A DNA stretch of 5,661 nt from Alphaproteobacteria bacterium (lineage in GTDB: Bacteria; Pseudomonadota; Alphaproteobacteria; Rhizobiales; Devosiaceae): NCBI GenBank assembly GCA_018820005.1, contig JAHJOS010000366.1:1-5661 (forward strand), in the 5' to 3' direction. Made by a program: the position numbers and the translations under genes. The notes under the pieces were generated by a model, which did no database searches, was not told the DNA's origin, and worked only from the letters and a program-made list of their open reading frames with translations. Shown in pieces: positions 4,648 through 5,661 of the stretch. Position 1 is the first letter of the stretch, and each line of letters begins with the position of its first letter.

Positions 4648-5661
4648 TTAATCGCCACGAAGACGCCGGCGCCGTAGCAGGGACGACCCGTATTCGAGCA
4701 GGTACAGGGCAAAAGCCAGAATCCAGCACAGGCCCGTAGCCGCCAGCAATTCCCTCGTCATATCCGGCCAGATGCTGGTCAATGGGCGGAGAAGGGCTGC
4801 CGCCAGCAAACTGAAGTGGCTGACGACAGTGACTGTGGATGCCACCAGCGGGATGCCAGTATGACCGCGTGTCGAGCGGGCCATCACGACCAGCGTCATC
4901 AAACCTACGCCTCCAACGCCCCATACATGTAGCGCGGCAACTGGCTCAAAACCACCCCACTGGGCTATGCCCACCAGCAAAAAGCCCATTGGCACAAAGC
5001 TATAGGCGAGATGTAGAGTGAACAGAAGCTGCTCGTCCCAGCTCAGCCAACCACGCCAGCGCCACAAGCGGACAGTATGAAGGCCACCAGCGAGCAAACT
5101 GGCCCCAATGATCCAAGCGGGCTGCGATCCATTTACCCATAAAATCAACGCCACCAACCCCGTCACCAATGCCAGCGTATCAAGCCAGTCATACGGCGCC
5201 GGCAGATCGATCTGGTGTCGCTTGATCAGCCAGTTGCGCGTGAAGGTTGGGACGATGCGACCGCCCATGATCGCCAGCAGCATCACATAGGCGCCCAGCG
5301 CCAGGCGATAACCGAGAGTGGCGTCGTCATTGCCAGTCACCAGCAGATGAAAACCGATATTGGCGAGCGTCAGCGTGAGCAGACCTGCAAGGATTTTGAG
5401 GTTCTTCCACCGGCGAACTGCAATGATTTCGCGAGCGCAAATCGCCAACAGCAACGGCAGAAACAACCCGTCAATTGCCAGGGAAACGGCCAGCCCGAGC
5501 GTATCGGGAGCAAGCATCACCAGCCGCCCTGCACACCACAGCATGAACAGCACAACCAGTGGAGTTCCTGCCACCGGCAATCGTCCGGTCCAGTTGGGTA
5601 TGGCGGTGAGCAAAAAACCGGCAAGTGCCGCAGTGCCATAGCCGAACAGCATTTCATGGGC
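4648..5661 (-). CDS. nnrS: NnrS family haem/copper-associated membrane protein, 5' end cut by window edge
   Basis: Polytopic membrane protein of the NnrS family, reported to bind haem and copper and to protect cells during nitric oxide exposure in denitrifiers and pathogens. The visible 337 residues start inside the conserved H-x-HEM-FGY region (AHEMLFGYG; the frame stays open to base 5661). About 60 N-terminal residues are therefore missing, since the family is near 400 aa. Clear signatures are GFLLTAIPNWTGRLP (15-29), GGRIVPTFTRNWL (133-145), LHLAYSFVPMG (216-226), ALHVWGVGGVG (244-254) and MARSTRGHTG (260-269). Candidate metal-ligand histidines are His2, His105, His217, His245 and His267. 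The C-terminus ends in a basic RRRRLR tail. The internal ATG at 5652 is not the start, because the family sequence continues upstream of it. The gene converges on the four-gene operon. Confidence 0.95.
   Translation of the reverse strand, partial: AHEMLFGYGTAALAGFLLTAIPNWTGRLPVAGTPLVVLFMLWCAGRLVMLAPDTLGLAVSLAIDGLFLPLLLAICAREIIAVRRWKNLKILAGLLTLTLANIGFHLLVTGNDDATLGYRLALGAYVMLLAIMGGRIVPTFTRNWLIKRHQIDLPAPYDWLDTLALVTGLVALILWVNGSQPAWIIGASLLAGGLHTVRLWRWRGWLSWDEQLLFTLHLAYSFVPMGFLLVGIAQWGGFEPVAALHVWGVGGVGLMTLVVMARSTRGHTGIPLVASTVTVVSHFSLLAAALLRPLTSIWPDMTRELLAATGLCWILAFALYLLEYGSSLLRRRRLRGD

Noticed and set aside
5650..5652. ATG at 5652 as the start of nnrS
   Set aside because: The codons before it read Ala-His-Glu, the conserved NnrS His-Glu-Met motif, so the gene continues past the window edge.
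1..5661. Mobile elements, CRISPR arrays, tRNAs or other structured RNA genes
   Set aside because: No transposase or integrase fragments, repeat-spacer pattern, terminal repeats or tRNA-like cloverleaf were seen on reading both strands; no structure search could be run.

Overview
The window looks like an accessory nitric-oxide / denitrification locus from a proteobacterium, most probably an alphaproteobacterium. An origin in Hyphomicrobiales (Devosia or Pelagibacterium relatives) is a guess from gene content and a GC-rich composition, not something the sequence proves. Every gene is chromosomal-looking and intact apart from the two cut by the window edges. No transposase, tRNA, rRNA, CRISPR array or phage gene is visible.

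Layout. Positions 1-1920, minus strand: nnrU followed by hemN (3' end cut by the window edge), separated by 15 bases and probably one transcript. Positions 1921-2160: a 240-base divergent control region holding two TTG-N8-CAA palindromes of the Crp/Fnr type (Fnr, FixK, DNR or NnrR). One is placed to activate nnrU-hemN leftwards, the other to activate the rightward operon. Positions 2161-4640, plus strand: a four-gene operon. It encodes a small DUF2249 protein, a roughly 12-helix membrane protein resembling haem-copper oxidase subunit I and NnrS, a tandem DUF2249 protein, and a MIP18/DUF59-type iron-sulfur cluster assembly factor. The last three genes are joined by ATGA start/stop overlaps. Positions 4648-5661, minus strand: nnrS (5' end cut by the window edge), converging on the operon with only 7 bases between the stop codons.

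How they may work together. NnrU and NnrS are membrane proteins repeatedly linked to NO metabolism and often under NnrR-type control. HemN is the oxygen-independent step of haem synthesis, needed when respiration turns anaerobic. The central operon is the least understood part: it pairs a possible haem- or metal-binding membrane protein with two DUF2249 proteins and an Fe-S maturation factor. A reasonable hypothesis is a module that senses, tolerates or repairs NO damage to metal centres under low oxygen. No member of this operon can be given a biochemical reaction from sequence alone.
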